Shown piece after piece: positions 1 through 8,502 of a stretch of DNA of 64,000 bases. Under the pieces are notes generated by a model. It was not told where the DNA came from, did not search any database, and worked only from the letters and a program-made list of their open reading frames with translations. The position numbers and the translations under genes are program-made. Positions within the stretch are counted from its first letter, which is position 1. Every line of letters begins with the position of its first letter. This DNA comes from Viridibacterium sediminicola (GTDB lineage: Bacteria; Pseudomonadota; Gammaproteobacteria; Burkholderiales; Rhodocyclaceae), in assembly GCF_039631295.1 (NCBI RefSeq), contig NZ_JBDIVE010000001.1, positions 186,001 to 250,000 of the forward strand, given 5' to 3'.

Positions 1-438
1 GTTCAGATTGTTCATGAAGATGCGCACGATCTCGCCGAAACCCAGGGTGACGATGGCGAGGTAATCACCACGCAGGCGCAAGACCGGAAAGCCGAGAATC
101 ACCCCGGCCAGCGCGGCAAAGGCCGCCCCTGCCGGCAGGACGATCCAGAACGGCAGATGCAGGCCGAAGTGCGGACTGGCGAGGAAGGCCCAGGTGTAGG
201 CACCCACCGCGTAGAAGGCGATGTAACCCATGTCGAGCAGACCGGCGAAACCGACCACCAGGTTGAGGCCGATGGCGAGCATCACGTAGAGCAGCGCAAA
301 GTCGAGGATGCGCACCCAGGCAGGCCCGACCGAGATGGCCAGCAGCGGCGCGGCCAGGATCAGGGCGAGCACGATGTAACGCGCCAGCGCCGGATGACGC
401 GTATTGAAGTAAGGAATCAGACTGGCTAGATCGTTCAT
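1..438 (-). CDS. livM: Branched-chain amino acid ABC transporter permease LivM (N-terminal part; runs off left edge)
   Basis: The visible 146 residues are the N-terminal part of an inner-membrane permease of the HAAT (Liv) importer. The protein starts MNDLASLIPYF and soon enters hydrophobic helices. It contains LGLNLVVGFAGLLDMGYIAF-type sequence, the hallmark of LivM, and ends at the edge within a loop resembling LRLRGDYLAIVTLGFGEIVR. It pairs with LivH, encoded 33 bp upstream on the same strand, to form the membrane channel. The start ATG at 436-438 follows a short gap from livH, so the two are probably co-transcribed. The C-terminal half lies outside the window. Confidence 0.93.
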   Translation of the reverse strand, partial: MNDLASLIPYFNTRHPALARYIVLALILAAPLLAISVGPAWVRILDFALLYVMLAIGLNLVVGFAGLLDMGYIAFYAVGAYTWAFLASPHFGLHLPFWIVLPAGAAFAALAGVILGFPVLRLRGDYLAIVTLGFGEIVRIFMNNLN

Positions 439-471
439 GATTTTCTTTTTTTAAGTCCCCTGTGCGCCCGC

Positions 472-1404
472 TCAGGCGCGATCCGCAACACGCTCGCCGA
501 GCAGTCCCGTGGGGCGGAAGATCAGCACCGCGCCCAGGATCACAAAGGCGAAGATGTCCTGGTAGCTCGAATTGAAGAAGCCGAAACTGAACTGCTCGAT
601 GTAGCCGGCGCCAATCGACTCCACCAGCCCCAGCACGATGCCGCCAAGCATGGCGCCGGCCAGGTTGCCGATGCCGCCGAGCACCGCCGCAGTGAAGGCC
701 TTGAGACCGGGAATGGTGCCCATGGTGCTGTGCGCGATGCCGTAGTTGGAGGCGATCATCACCCCGGCGACGGCGGCCAGGGCCGAGCCGATCACGAAGG
801 TCAGCGCGATAATGCCGTTCGCATTGACGCCCATCAGCGCCGCGATGCGGTGATTCTCGGCCGTGGCGCGCATGGCGCGGCCGATACGCGTCTTGTTCAC
901 CAACAGAGTGAGGGCCAGCATCAGCAGGCCGGAAGAGATCACGATGACGATCTGCACCGGCGTGATGAACACCCCGTCGATCAGCTGCAGCGGCGTCGTC
1001 GAGATCAGCTGCGGGAAGCTGTAGTAATTGCGGCCCCAGATGATCATCGCCGCGGTCTGCAGCAGGAAGGAGACGCCGATGGCGGTGATCAGCGGCGCCA
1101 GGCGCGGCGCATTGCGCAGGCGTCGATAAGCGGCGCGCTCCATCACATAGCCCACAAGCATCGCCGCCGGAATCGACACCGCCATGCCGAAGGCGAGGGT
1201 CGGTAGCGCACCGAGATTCGGCCAGGTGTGCTGGGCAAAGCTGATCGCCTGGAGTGCAATCAAGGCACCGACCATGAGCACATCGCCGTGTGCAAAATTG
1301 ATCAAGCCAAGAATGCCGTAGACCATCGTGTAGCCCAGTGCGACCAGGGCATACATGCTGCCGACGACCAGCCCGTTGATGATTTGCTGCAGTAGGGTTT
1401 CCAT
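472..1404 (-). CDS. livH: Branched-chain amino acid ABC transporter permease LivH
   Basis: This 310-residue polytopic inner-membrane protein is the second permease of a HAAT-family importer. The N-terminus METLLQQIINGLVVGSMYAL followed by LGYTMVYGILGLINFAHGD is the characteristic LivH opening, and the C-terminal RPTGLLGE motif is also typical. Length matches the family (about 290-310 residues). It sits between the binding-protein gene and livM on the minus strand, in the order livK-livH-livM. The 106-bp gap from livK contains a terminator, so expression probably depends on partial read-through. No ATPase genes (livG/livF) are visible; they probably lie beyond the left edge. Confidence 0.95.
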   Translation of the reverse strand: METLLQQIINGLVVGSMYALVALGYTMVYGILGLINFAHGDVLMVGALIALQAISFAQHTWPNLGALPTLAFGMAVSIPAAMLVGYVMERAAYRRLRNAPRLAPLITAIGVSFLLQTAAMIIWGRNYYSFPQLISTTPLQLIDGVFITPVQIVIVISSGLLMLALTLLVNKTRIGRAMRATAENHRIAALMGVNANGIIALTFVIGSALAAVAGVMIASNYGIAHSTMGTIPGLKAFTAAVLGGIGNLAGAMLGGIVLGLVESIGAGYIEQFSFGFFNSSYQDIFAFVILGAVLIFRPTGLLGERVADRA

Positions 1405-1462
1405 GCTTGGCTACTCGCAAGAAGCGAGCCCGGAAAAATAAGGGTGGATGAAAGCTGCTCTC

Positions 1463-1495
1463 AAAAAAATGGCGCGACCAATGCCGCGCCATTTC
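1463..1495 (-). terminator. Rho-independent terminator between livK and livH
   Basis: Read on the minus strand, the arms AAATGGCGCG and CGCGCCATTT flank an 8-nt loop and are followed by a run of T. It lies just after the livK stop and before livH. In this position it probably acts as a leaky terminator, giving more binding protein than permease. Confidence 0.85.
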
Positions 1496-1510
1496 CCTCG
1501 TTGAAACCGC

Positions 1511-2614
1511 TTACTTGAGCGGCTCCCACTTGCCTGCCTTGAGCGTGTAGACGGTGACCACGCCGTCCTTCAGATCGCCCTTCTCATCGAACTTGATGGT
1601 GCTGGTGACGCCCTTGAACTGGATTTTCTTGAGCGCCGGCAAATACTTGGCCGGCTCCACCGAGCCTGCCGCCTTCATCGATTCGATGATCGCCGAAGCG
1701 GCATCGTAGGCGTAGGGCGAGTAAGCCTGCACCTCGGCATCAAAGCGCTTCTTGAAGCGCGTACGGAACTGGGTCATCTGATCCAGCGGCACGCCAGGCT
1801 GGGTGCAGTAAGCACTGCCTTCGGTGATCGAATCGCCCGCGAGCTTGATCAGCTCGGGCGTACACCCACCGTCCCCCATCAGGAAGGTGGCCTTGATGCC
1901 CAGCTGCTTGATCTGCTTGGCCATCGGCCCGCCTTGCGGGTCCATGCCGCCGAAGAAAATGACCTCGGGGTTCTGCGCCTTGACCTTGGTGAGAATGGTC
2001 AGGAAGTCGGTTGCCTTGTCGGTCGTGAATTCACGCGTCGTCACCGTGCCACCGCCAGCCTTGACGGCCTTGTCGAACTCATCGGCGAGCCCCTGGCCGT
2101 AGGCCGAGCGGTCGTCGATCACGGCGACCTTCTTGCCCAGCTTGCTGAGCGCGAACTTGGCGGCCGCCGGGCCTTGCTTGCCGTCATGCGCCATGACGCG
2201 GAAGACGTTCTCGAAACCTTGCTGGGTCAGTGCTGGATTGGTAGCCGAGGGCGAGATCATGACGATGCCGGCCTGGTTGTAAATGCGCGAAGCGGGAATC
2301 GTGGTGCCGGAATTCATGTGCCCGACAACGCCCTTCACGCCTGCATCAACGAGGCGTTGCGCGACAGCAGTGCCTTGCTTGGGGTCAGCCTGGTCGTCTT
2401 CACCGACCAGCTCGAACTTCACTTTCTTGCCAGCAATCGTCACGCCTTTGGCGTTGTAGTCCTCGATCGCCAGACGCACACCGTTTTCGGTGTCCTTGCC
2501 CAGATGCGCCTGAGCACCGGTGAGCGGCGCCGAACTACCAATCTTGACGATCAGGTCTTCGGCCTGCGCCGCGCCCATCGCCAGTACGGATAAAGCAATA
2601 ATGGTTTTCTTCAT
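1511..2614 (-). CDS. livK: Branched-chain amino acid ABC transporter substrate-binding protein
   Basis: This 367-residue periplasmic binding protein has a cleavable signal peptide (MKKTIIALSVLAMGAAQAED) and then a type-1 periplasmic binding fold typical of Leu/Ile/Val-binding proteins. Visible motifs include VKIGSSAPLTGAQAHLGKD near the mature N-terminus, GVVGHMNSGTTIPASRIYN, ISPSATNPALT and IDDRSAYGQGLADEF. The ATG at 2614 is preferred over the upstream in-frame codon at 2635 because GGAGGTG lies just before it and the signal peptide then starts correctly. It is the first gene of the liv operon and is divergent from metH. Exact ligand (Leu, Ile, Val or another amide) cannot be read from the sequence. 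Confidence 0.95.
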   Translation of the reverse strand: MKKTIIALSVLAMGAAQAEDLIVKIGSSAPLTGAQAHLGKDTENGVRLAIEDYNAKGVTIAGKKVKFELVGEDDQADPKQGTAVAQRLVDAGVKGVVGHMNSGTTIPASRIYNQAGIVMISPSATNPALTQQGFENVFRVMAHDGKQGPAAAKFALSKLGKKVAVIDDRSAYGQGLADEFDKAVKAGGGTVTTREFTTDKATDFLTILTKVKAQNPEVIFFGGMDPQGGPMAKQIKQLGIKATFLMGDGGCTPELIKLAGDSITEGSAYCTQPGVPLDQMTQFRTRFKKRFDAEVQAYSPYAYDAASAIIESMKAAGSVEPAKYLPALKKIQFKGVTSTIKFDEKGDLKDGVVTVYTLKAGKWEPLK

Positions 2615-2815
2615 GAACACCTCCGCAACACACAATTGAAGTCCGGATAGACCCGCCTAGCTCCTGCGTGCCCCCGAGCTGAAACCTGCAGAGGGATGTT
2701 ACAGAAATTGCGGCATGAACAGAACGTCGATCACCGCAGCATCGCGCAATTTGCGGCGCCCACTCTTGATCCAGCACCAACTGTATGCACGCGGCACCCA
2801 CGGGTGCTGCAAAAA

Positions 2816-2845
2816 CTGGCATCGCCAGGCCTGCAAAGGTAGAAT
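2816..2845 (+). promoter_or_regulatory. Candidate sigma-70 promoter for the metH leader
   Basis: A TAGAAT -10 element at 2840-2845 lies 18 bp after CTGGCA (2816-2821, four of six matches to the -35 consensus). It ends about 10 bp before the SAH riboswitch, as expected for a promoter whose transcript begins with the aptamer. The -35 match is modest. Confidence 0.5.
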
Positions 2846-2855
2846 GCGCATCTGT

Positions 2856-2960
2856 CCGAGGAGCGCTGCGAGGCAGGCCGATCGATCATGCGGCCCCACC
2901 CCAGGCTCGGACCCCGCCGCACCAAGCTGTGCGACGGCCTGATTCAACGGCGCTCACCGC
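2856..2960 (+). promoter_or_regulatory. SAH (S-adenosylhomocysteine) riboswitch in the metH leader
   Basis: The sequence contains the conserved blocks of the SAH riboswitch as I know it: CCGAGGAGCGCTGCGA at 2856-2871, CCAGGCTCGG at 2901-2910 and CAACGGCGCTCACC at 2945-2958. CCGAG (2856-2860) can pair with CTCGG (2906-2910), and GAGCGC (2861-2866) with GCGCTC (2950-2955), giving the expected pseudoknotted aptamer. It lies about 110 bp upstream of the metH start. Members of this class turn on SAH-recycling and methionine-cycle genes such as ahcY and metH when SAH accumulates. How the signal reaches metH (terminator or ribosome access) is not obvious by eye. Confidence 0.93.
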
Positions 2961-3067
2961 TTCATGCAGATCATGTGTGGATTGCCGGTGAGCCTGTCAT
3001 ACGCCACCTGTGGCCCCACACCCTTGCCGGTCTGCCTGAGCGCTGAATGCAACGCCCGGAGATACCC

Positions 3068-6000
3068 ATGCAAGCCGACCGCACGACAGAACTCAAGCAG
3101 CTCCTCGCCGAACGCATCCTCGTCCTCGACGGCGGCATGGGCACCATGATCCAGCAGTACAAGCTCGGCGAGGCGGACTATCGCGGCACACGCTTTGCGG
3201 ACTTCCCGCGCGACCTCAAGGGCAATAACGACCTGCTCCTGCTCACCAAACCCGAGGTCATCGGCGAAGTGCACCGCGCCTACCTCGACGCAGGCGCAGA
3301 CATCATCGAAACCAACACCTTCAACGCCACGCGCGTCTCGCAAGCCGAATACGGTCTCGAAGAAGTTGCCTACGAACTCAACGTCGCGGGTGCCAGGCTC
3401 GTGCGTGAGATCTGTGATGAATACACCGCGAAAAACCCGGCCAAGCCGCGCTTTTGCGCTGGCGTCATCGGCCCGACCTCGCGCACCCTGTCGATCTCGC
3501 CGGACGTCAACGACCCCGGCTTCCGCAACATCAGTTTTGAAGCGCTGGCCGAGGACTACTACCAGTCCGCCAAGGGCCTGATGGAAGGCGGCGCGGATCT
3601 CTTGCTGATCGAGACGGTGTTCGACACGCTCAACGCCAAGGTCGCCGTGTATGCGGTGCAGAAGCTGTTCGAGGACCTCGGCCGTCGGCTTCCGATCATG
3701 ATCTCCGGCACCATCACCGATGCTTCGGGCCGCACCTTGTCCGGTCAGACCGCCACCGCTTTCTGGAACTCGCTGGCTCACGCCAAGCCGATCAGCTTCG
3801 GCCTCAACTGCGCGCTGGGCGCCAAGGAACTGCGCCAGTACGTCGCCGAGATTTCCGGCGTCGCCAACACCTACATCTCGGCCCACCCGAACGCCGGCCT
3901 GCCGAATCCGCTCGCCCCCACCGGCTACGACGAAACGCCCGAGCAGCTCGCGGGCGACATCAAGGAGTGGGCCGAGTCTGGCTTCCTCAATATCGTCGGC
4001 GGCTGCTGCGGCACCACGCCCGCGCACATCAAGGCGGTGGCTGATGTCGTGGCGAACATCAAGCCACGCGTGATCCCCGACATCGAAGTGCGCCAGCGCC
4101 TCTCCGGCCTGGAGTCCTTCACGATCGGCAAGGACAGCCTGTTTGTGAACGTCGGCGAGCGCAACAATGTCACCGGCTCCAAGGCCTTCGCGCGCATGAT
4201 TCTCGAAGGCCGCTTCGACGACGCACTCGCCGTCGCGCGCCAGCAGGTCGAGAACGGCGCCCAGGTCATCGACATCAACATGGACGAAGCCATGCTCGAT
4301 TCGAAGGCAGCGATGGAGCGCTTCTTGAAGCTCATCGCCTCCGAGCCGGACATCAGCAAGGTGCCGATCATGATCGACTCCTCCAAATGGGAGGTGATCG
4401 AAGTCGGCCTGCAGTGCATTCAGGGTAAGGGCATCGTCAATTCCATCTCGATGAAGGAAGGCGAAGCCGCCTTCCTGCATCACGCTAAGCTGTGCATGCG
4501 CTACGGCGCGGCAGCGGTGGTGATGGCCTTCGACGAGAAGGGCCAGGCCGACACCTACCAGCGCAAGATCGAGATCTGCCAGCGCGCCTACGATCTGCTG
4601 ATGACGATTGGCTTCCCGCCGGAAGACATCATCTTCGACGCCAACATCTTCGCCATCGCCACCGGCATCGAAGAGCACAACAACTACGCCGTCGACTTCA
4701 TCGAAGCCGTGCGCTGGATTCACACCAACCTGCCCTACGCCAAAACCAGCGGCGGTGTGTCCAACGTGAGCTTCAGCTTCCGTGGCAACGACCCGGTGCG
4801 CGAGGCGATTCACACCGTCTTCCTCTACCACGCCATCAAGGCGGGCCTCAGCATGGGCATCGTCAACGCCGGTCAGCTCGGCGTGTATGACGACCTCGAC
4901 CCGGTGCTGCGCGAGAAGGTCGAAGACGTTGTATTGAATCGTCATCCCGAAGCAGGCGAACGCCTTGTCGAGTTCGCGCAAACCGTGAAGGGACAAGCCA
5001 AGGAAAACGTGCAGGATCTTGCCTGGCGCGAATGGCCGGTCGAAGAACGCTTGTCGCACGCGCTGGTCAAAGGCATCACGCAATTCGTCGTCGAAGACAC
5101 CGAGGAAGTCCGCGCCAAGCTGCTGAGTGAGGGCAAGCCGCCGCTGGCCGTCATCGAAGGCCCGCTGATGGCCGGCATGGCCGTGGTCGGCGATCTGTTC
5201 GGCGCGGGCAAGATGTTCCTGCCGCAGGTGGTGAAATCCGCCCGCGTCATGAAATCCGCCGTCGCGCATCTGATCCCCTATATCGAGGAAGAGAAGAAGC
5301 GCACCGGCGCCGCCGGCAAGGGCAAGATCATCATGGCCACGGTGAAGGGCGACGTGCATGACATCGGCAAGAACATCGTCGGCGTGGTCTTGAGCTGCAA
5401 TGGCTACGAAGTCATCGACCTCGGCGTGATGGTGCCGACCGAGAAGATTTTGCACGCCGCCAAGGAACACGGCGCACAGGTCATCGGCCTGTCCGGCCTG
5501 ATCACGCCCTCGCTCGAAGAGATGAGCTTTGTCGCCAGCGAAATGCAGCGCCAGGGCTTCGACATTCCGCTGCTGATCGGTGGCGCCACCACCAGCCGTG
5601 CCCACACCGCAATCAAGATCGCGCCGCACTACGAGCAGCCGATTGTGTACGTGCCCGACGCCTCGCGCGCCGTAGGCGTGGTCACCAGCTTGCTCAGCAT
5701 CGACGGCCGAGCCAGCTTCGTCGCCGAGATCGCAGCCGACTACGAGAAGGTGCGCCAGCAGCACGCAGCCAAGGCCGGCGTGAAGCTCGTCAGCCTGGAA
5801 GCAGCACGCGCCAACAAGTTCAAGTGGAATGCCGACGCGAGTTACGTTCCCGCGAAACCCTCGCGCCCCGGCATCCAGCGCCTGCGCAATATCGACCTCG
5901 CTACGCTCGCCGAGTACATCGACTGGGGCCCCTTCTTCCAGACCTGGGACCTCGCCGGCCCCTACCCCGCGATCCTCACGGATAAGGTCGTCGGCGAGAC

Positions 6001-6757
6001 CGCGACCAATGTCTTCAAGGACGCGCAGAAGATGCTCAAGACGGCGATTGATCAGCGCTGGATCGAAGTGCACGCCGTCTTCGGCCTCTTCCCCGCTGCG
6101 GCGCAGAACGACACGGTGCTCATCTATGGTGACGAATCACGCGGCGAAGTCGTCGCGCAATGGCACGGCTTGCGCCAGCAACACGAGCGCCCCGCAGGCA
6201 AACCCAACTACTGCCTCAGCGACTTCATTGCGGATGCCGACAGCGGCACGCCCGACTGGATCGGCGCCTTCGCCGTGAGCGCCGGCCGTAACCTGGAGAA
6301 GCGCGTCGCCGAATACGAAGCGCAGCACGACGATTACCACGCCATCATGCTCAAGGCCATCGCCGACCGCTTCGCCGAAGCCGCCGCCGAATGGCTGCAC
6401 CAGCGCGTGCGCAAGGAATACTGGGCTTACGCGCCCGACGAAGCACTGAGCAACGACGAAATGATCGCCGAGAAATACCAGGGCATTCGCCCCGCCCCCG
6501 GCTACCCGGCCTGCCCGGATCACACCGCCAAGGGCGAGCTGTTCAAGCTGATCAACCCGACGGAAGCCATCGGCCTGGAACTCACCGAAACCTTCGCCAT
6601 GAATCCGGCGGCGGCCGTTTCAGGCTTCTACCTCGCCCACCCCGAAGCGCACTACTTCGCCGTGAGCAAGATTGCGGACGACCAGATGAAGGACTGGGCT
6701 CAGCGCGCGGGGTTCAGTGAGGCGGAGGCGAAGCGTTGGCTGGCGCCTTTGCTTTAG
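3068..6757 (+). CDS. metH: Cobalamin-dependent methionine synthase MetH
   Basis: This 1229-residue cytoplasmic enzyme transfers a methyl group from 5-methyltetrahydrofolate, through cobalamin, to homocysteine. Four modules are visible in order. The homocysteine-binding barrel runs from residue 1 to about 330, with zinc cysteines in GLNCALG and GGCCGTTP. The folate (pterin-binding) domain follows, then the cobalamin cap and B12 domain with KGDVHDIGKNIVG (axial histidine near residue 763). Last is the reactivation domain with RIRPAPGYPACP-type sequence. The ATG at 3068 is chosen over 3047 because GGAG lies 6 nt upstream. It is preceded by an SAH riboswitch. Its last 246 bp are duplicated downstream of fic with about 90% identity, and no terminator follows this copy. 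That suggests recombination at the 3' end. Confidence 0.98.
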   Translation: MQADRTTELKQLLAERILVLDGGMGTMIQQYKLGEADYRGTRFADFPRDLKGNNDLLLLTKPEVIGEVHRAYLDAGADIIETNTFNATRVSQAEYGLEEVAYELNVAGARLVREICDEYTAKNPAKPRFCAGVIGPTSRTLSISPDVNDPGFRNISFEALAEDYYQSAKGLMEGGADLLLIETVFDTLNAKVAVYAVQKLFEDLGRRLPIMISGTITDASGRTLSGQTATAFWNSLAHAKPISFGLNCALGAKELRQYVAEISGVANTYISAHPNAGLPNPLAPTGYDETPEQLAGDIKEWAESGFLNIVGGCCGTTPAHIKAVADVVANIKPRVIPDIEVRQRLSGLESFTIGKDSLFVNVGERNNVTGSKAFARMILEGRFDDALAVARQQVENGAQVIDINMDEAMLDSKAAMERFLKLIASEPDISKVPIMIDSSKWEVIEVGLQCIQGKGIVNSISMKEGEAAFLHHAKLCMRYGAAAVVMAFDEKGQADTYQRKIEICQRAYDLLMTIGFPPEDIIFDANIFAIATGIEEHNNYAVDFIEAVRWIHTNLPYAKTSGGVSNVSFSFRGNDPVREAIHTVFLYHAIKAGLSMGIVNAGQLGVYDDLDPVLREKVEDVVLNRHPEAGERLVEFAQTVKGQAKENVQDLAWREWPVEERLSHALVKGITQFVVEDTEEVRAKLLSEGKPPLAVIEGPLMAGMAVVGDLFGAGKMFLPQVVKSARVMKSAVAHLIPYIEEEKKRTGAAGKGKIIMATVKGDVHDIGKNIVGVVLSCNGYEVIDLGVMVPTEKILHAAKEHGAQVIGLSGLITPSLEEMSFVASEMQRQGFDIPLLIGGATTSRAHTAIKIAPHYEQPIVYVPDASRAVGVVTSLLSIDGRASFVAEIAADYEKVRQQHAAKAGVKLVSLEAARANKFKWNADASYVPAKPSRPGIQRLRNIDLATLAEYIDWGPFFQTWDLAGPYPAILTDKVVGETATNVFKDAQKMLKTAIDQRWIEVHAVFGLFPAAAQNDTVLIYGDESRGEVVAQWHGLRQQHERPAGKPNYCLSDFIADADSGTPDWIGAFAVSAGRNLEKRVAEYEAQHDDYHAIMLKAIADRFAEAAAEWLHQRVRKEYWAYAPDEALSNDEMIAEKYQGIRPAPGYPACPDHTAKGELFKLINPTEAIGLELTETFAMNPAAAVSGFYLAHPEAHYFAVSKIADDQMKDWAQRAGFSEAEAKRWLAPLL

Positions 6758-6788
6758 GCCACTTGTAGCGTTTACTATTTTTAGTTCA

Positions 6789-6853
6789 GATTAGTAGACT
6801 TCACTAGAAGGGCCGTGCTAATTTCTACTAATCAATATCATGATTAGTAGAAA
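6789..6853 (+). promoter_or_regulatory. Inverted-repeat operator candidate upstream of fic
   Basis: A perfect inverted repeat, TTTCTACTAATCA (6822-6834) and TGATTAGTAGAAA (6841-6853), with a 6-bp spacer ends 5 bp before the fic start codon. A further half-site, GATTAGTAGA, occurs at 6789-6798. The short gap is AT-rich compared with both flanking genes. Its position suggests autoregulation, possibly by the winged-helix tail of the Fic protein itself; that link is inference. Confidence 0.6.
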
Positions 6854-6858
6854 CCGGC

Positions 6859-8208
6859 ATGCGCATTCCCCGCATCACCCCTTCGTTTGAAGCGCTGCTC
6901 AGCAAGCCCGAAACCCTGGGACTGCTTGCCCAGCACGCGAATCCCTTGCCGGCCGGCCGCTATCTCCATCAGGAGGAACTGCGCTATCGCTCCCCCCCGG
7001 AAGGCCTCGACCATGAACAATGGTGGGGCGCGACCTGCCTGGGCCGCCTCCCCCTGCTGTGCGAACTCCCGCTCAACGACAAACTCGGGCGCCCCTTCCG
7101 CTTCGCCACGCCACAGCCCGTCCTGATCGACCTGCATCACATCGACCGCGATGCAGCAGGCCAGATCCGCGCACCGGAAGGCGCGCCGATCCATGAGAAC
7201 AAGCAGCGCTATCTACTCGCCTCGCTGATCGAGGAAGCCATCACGTCCAGCCAACTCGAAGGCGCGGCCACCACGCGCAAGGTCGCGGCAGCCATGTTGC
7301 GCGAAGGACGAGCGCCCCGCGACCACAGCGAGCAGATGATCTTCAACAACTATCACGCGATGGAACATCTGCGCGAACTACGCAACGAGCCCATCACACC
7401 GCAGCACATCCTCGAACTGCACCGTATCCTCACCGTCGACACGCTCGACAACCCCGACGACGCAGGTCGCCTGCGGAGCAGTAACGATGTTGAAGTCGTC
7501 GACCAGCGCAATGGCGACATACTGCATACCCCGCCAGGCTTCAGTGAGCTGCCGCAGCGCCTCGAAACGCTATGCGCATTCGCCAACGCAAGCGAACACA
7601 GCACCCCGTTCGTGCATCCCGTGCTGCGCGCGATCCTGCTGCACTTCATGATCGGCTACGACCACCCCTTCGTGGACGGCAATGGCCGCACCGCACGTGC
7701 GTTGTTCTACTGGGCCATGGCCCGCAGCGGCTACTGGCTGATGGAGTTCGTCTCCATCTCGCACATCATCAAGAAAGCGCCGGCCCGCTACGTGCGCGCC
7801 TACCTGCACACCGAAACCGATCACGGCGACACCACCTACTTCCTGATCCACCAGCTCAGCACCATCCGCCGCGCGATTGCAGCGCTGCACGAATACATCG
7901 CGCTCAAAACCGCTGAACGGCAGGCCACCGAAAACATGCTTGCGCGAGAAACACCGTTTTTGCGCTTCCGCCTGAATCATCGCCAGATCGCCATCCTGAC
8001 CAGCGCCCTCAAGCACCCCCAAGATGCCATTCGCATCGACGCGCACCAGAACACGCACGGTGTGGTGTATCAAACTGCACGCGCCGACCTGCTCGACCTC
8101 GAATCCCTCGGCCTGCTCATCAAGAGCAAGCGCGGCAATGCCTATGAGTTCTACCCGGCCGCAGACCTGCAAGCGCGCATCAAGAGCCTTGCGGATCAGC
8201 AGCTTTAA
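6859..8208 (+). CDS. Fic family protein (class II Fic AMP-transferase type, with C-terminal winged-helix domain)
   Basis: This 449-residue protein has the Fic catalytic motif HPFVDGNGRTAR near residues 268-279. Fic enzymes usually transfer AMP from ATP to a hydroxyl side chain of a target protein. An N-terminal inhibitory motif of the [S/T]xxxE[G/N] type (SSQLEG, about residues 130-136) lies upstream of the core, as in class II Fic proteins that restrain themselves. The C-terminal 80 residues (LNHRQIAILTSALKHP onward) look like a winged helix-turn-helix. No separate antitoxin gene is next to it. It is inserted between metH and a second metH 3' fragment, and a strong inverted repeat sits directly ahead of it. 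The target protein is unknown. Confidence 0.88.
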   Translation: MRIPRITPSFEALLSKPETLGLLAQHANPLPAGRYLHQEELRYRSPPEGLDHEQWWGATCLGRLPLLCELPLNDKLGRPFRFATPQPVLIDLHHIDRDAAGQIRAPEGAPIHENKQRYLLASLIEEAITSSQLEGAATTRKVAAAMLREGRAPRDHSEQMIFNNYHAMEHLRELRNEPITPQHILELHRILTVDTLDNPDDAGRLRSSNDVEVVDQRNGDILHTPPGFSELPQRLETLCAFANASEHSTPFVHPVLRAILLHFMIGYDHPFVDGNGRTARALFYWAMARSGYWLMEFVSISHIIKKAPARYVRAYLHTETDHGDTTYFLIHQLSTIRRAIAALHEYIALKTAERQATENMLARETPFLRFRLNHRQIAILTSALKHPQDAIRIDAHQNTHGVVYQTARADLLDLESLGLLIKSKRGNAYEFYPAADLQARIKSLADQQL

Positions 8209-8210
8209 GG

Positions 8211-8456
8211 TGCCAGGACCACACGGCCAAGGGCGAGCTGTTCAAGCTGATCAACCCGACCGAAGCGATTGGTCTGGAACTCACCGAAACCTTCGCCATG
8301 AACCCGGCAGCGGCCGTGTCAGGCTTCTACCTCGCCCACCCCGAGGCGCAGTACTTCGCCGTGAGCAAGATTGCGGACGACCAGATGAAGGATTGGGCGC
8401 AGCGCGCGGGGTTCAGTGAAGGTGAGGCCAAGCGGTGGTTGGCGCCGTTGTTGTGA
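8211..8456 (+). pseudogene. Second copy of the metH 3' end (246-bp remnant)
   Basis: This stretch aligns without gaps to the last 246 bp of metH (6512-6757). By hand count there are about 25 mismatches, almost all at third codon positions. The encoded tail (DHTAKGELFKLINPTEAIG ... KRWLAPLL) differs from the intact MetH at only about three residues and uses TGA instead of TAG. The synonymous pattern means both copies diverged while under selection as working metH genes, so one was imported from a relative. It begins 3 bp after the fic stop codon. It has no start of its own and is not expected to be translated. Confidence 0.93.
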
Positions 8457-8476
8457 TGTCTTCGCAGGAGGAATGA

Positions 8477-8502
8477 AACGGGCCGCGATTGCGGCCCGTT
8501 TT
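8477..8502 (+). terminator. Rho-independent terminator after the metH 3' remnant
   Basis: AACGGGCCGC and GCGGCCCGTT form a 10-bp stem with a GATT loop, followed by TT. It lies 20 bp after the stop codon of the metH remnant. The intact metH lacks an equivalent hairpin, so this was probably the original metH terminator. Confidence 0.8.

Noticed and set aside
65..1492. 475-codon minus-strand frame through livM and livH
   Set aside because: It is an arginine- and histidine-rich out-of-frame translation of the two liv permease genes, which have clear membrane-protein motifs in their own frames.
2954..6073. 1039-codon open frame on the minus strand, opposite metH
   Set aside because: It lies wholly against metH, whose reading frame has strong family motifs. 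In GC-rich DNA the complement of codons with G/C third positions rarely gives stops, so long antisense frames are expected. The translated sequence is rich in D, H, V and G with no recognisable domain.
6758..8500. Integrative element with att sites in the metH 3' end
   Set aside because: No integrase or other mobility gene lies between the metH copies. Divergence is spread along all 246 bp with no identical att-like core obvious by eye. Homologous recombination explains it better, though an old integration cannot be excluded.
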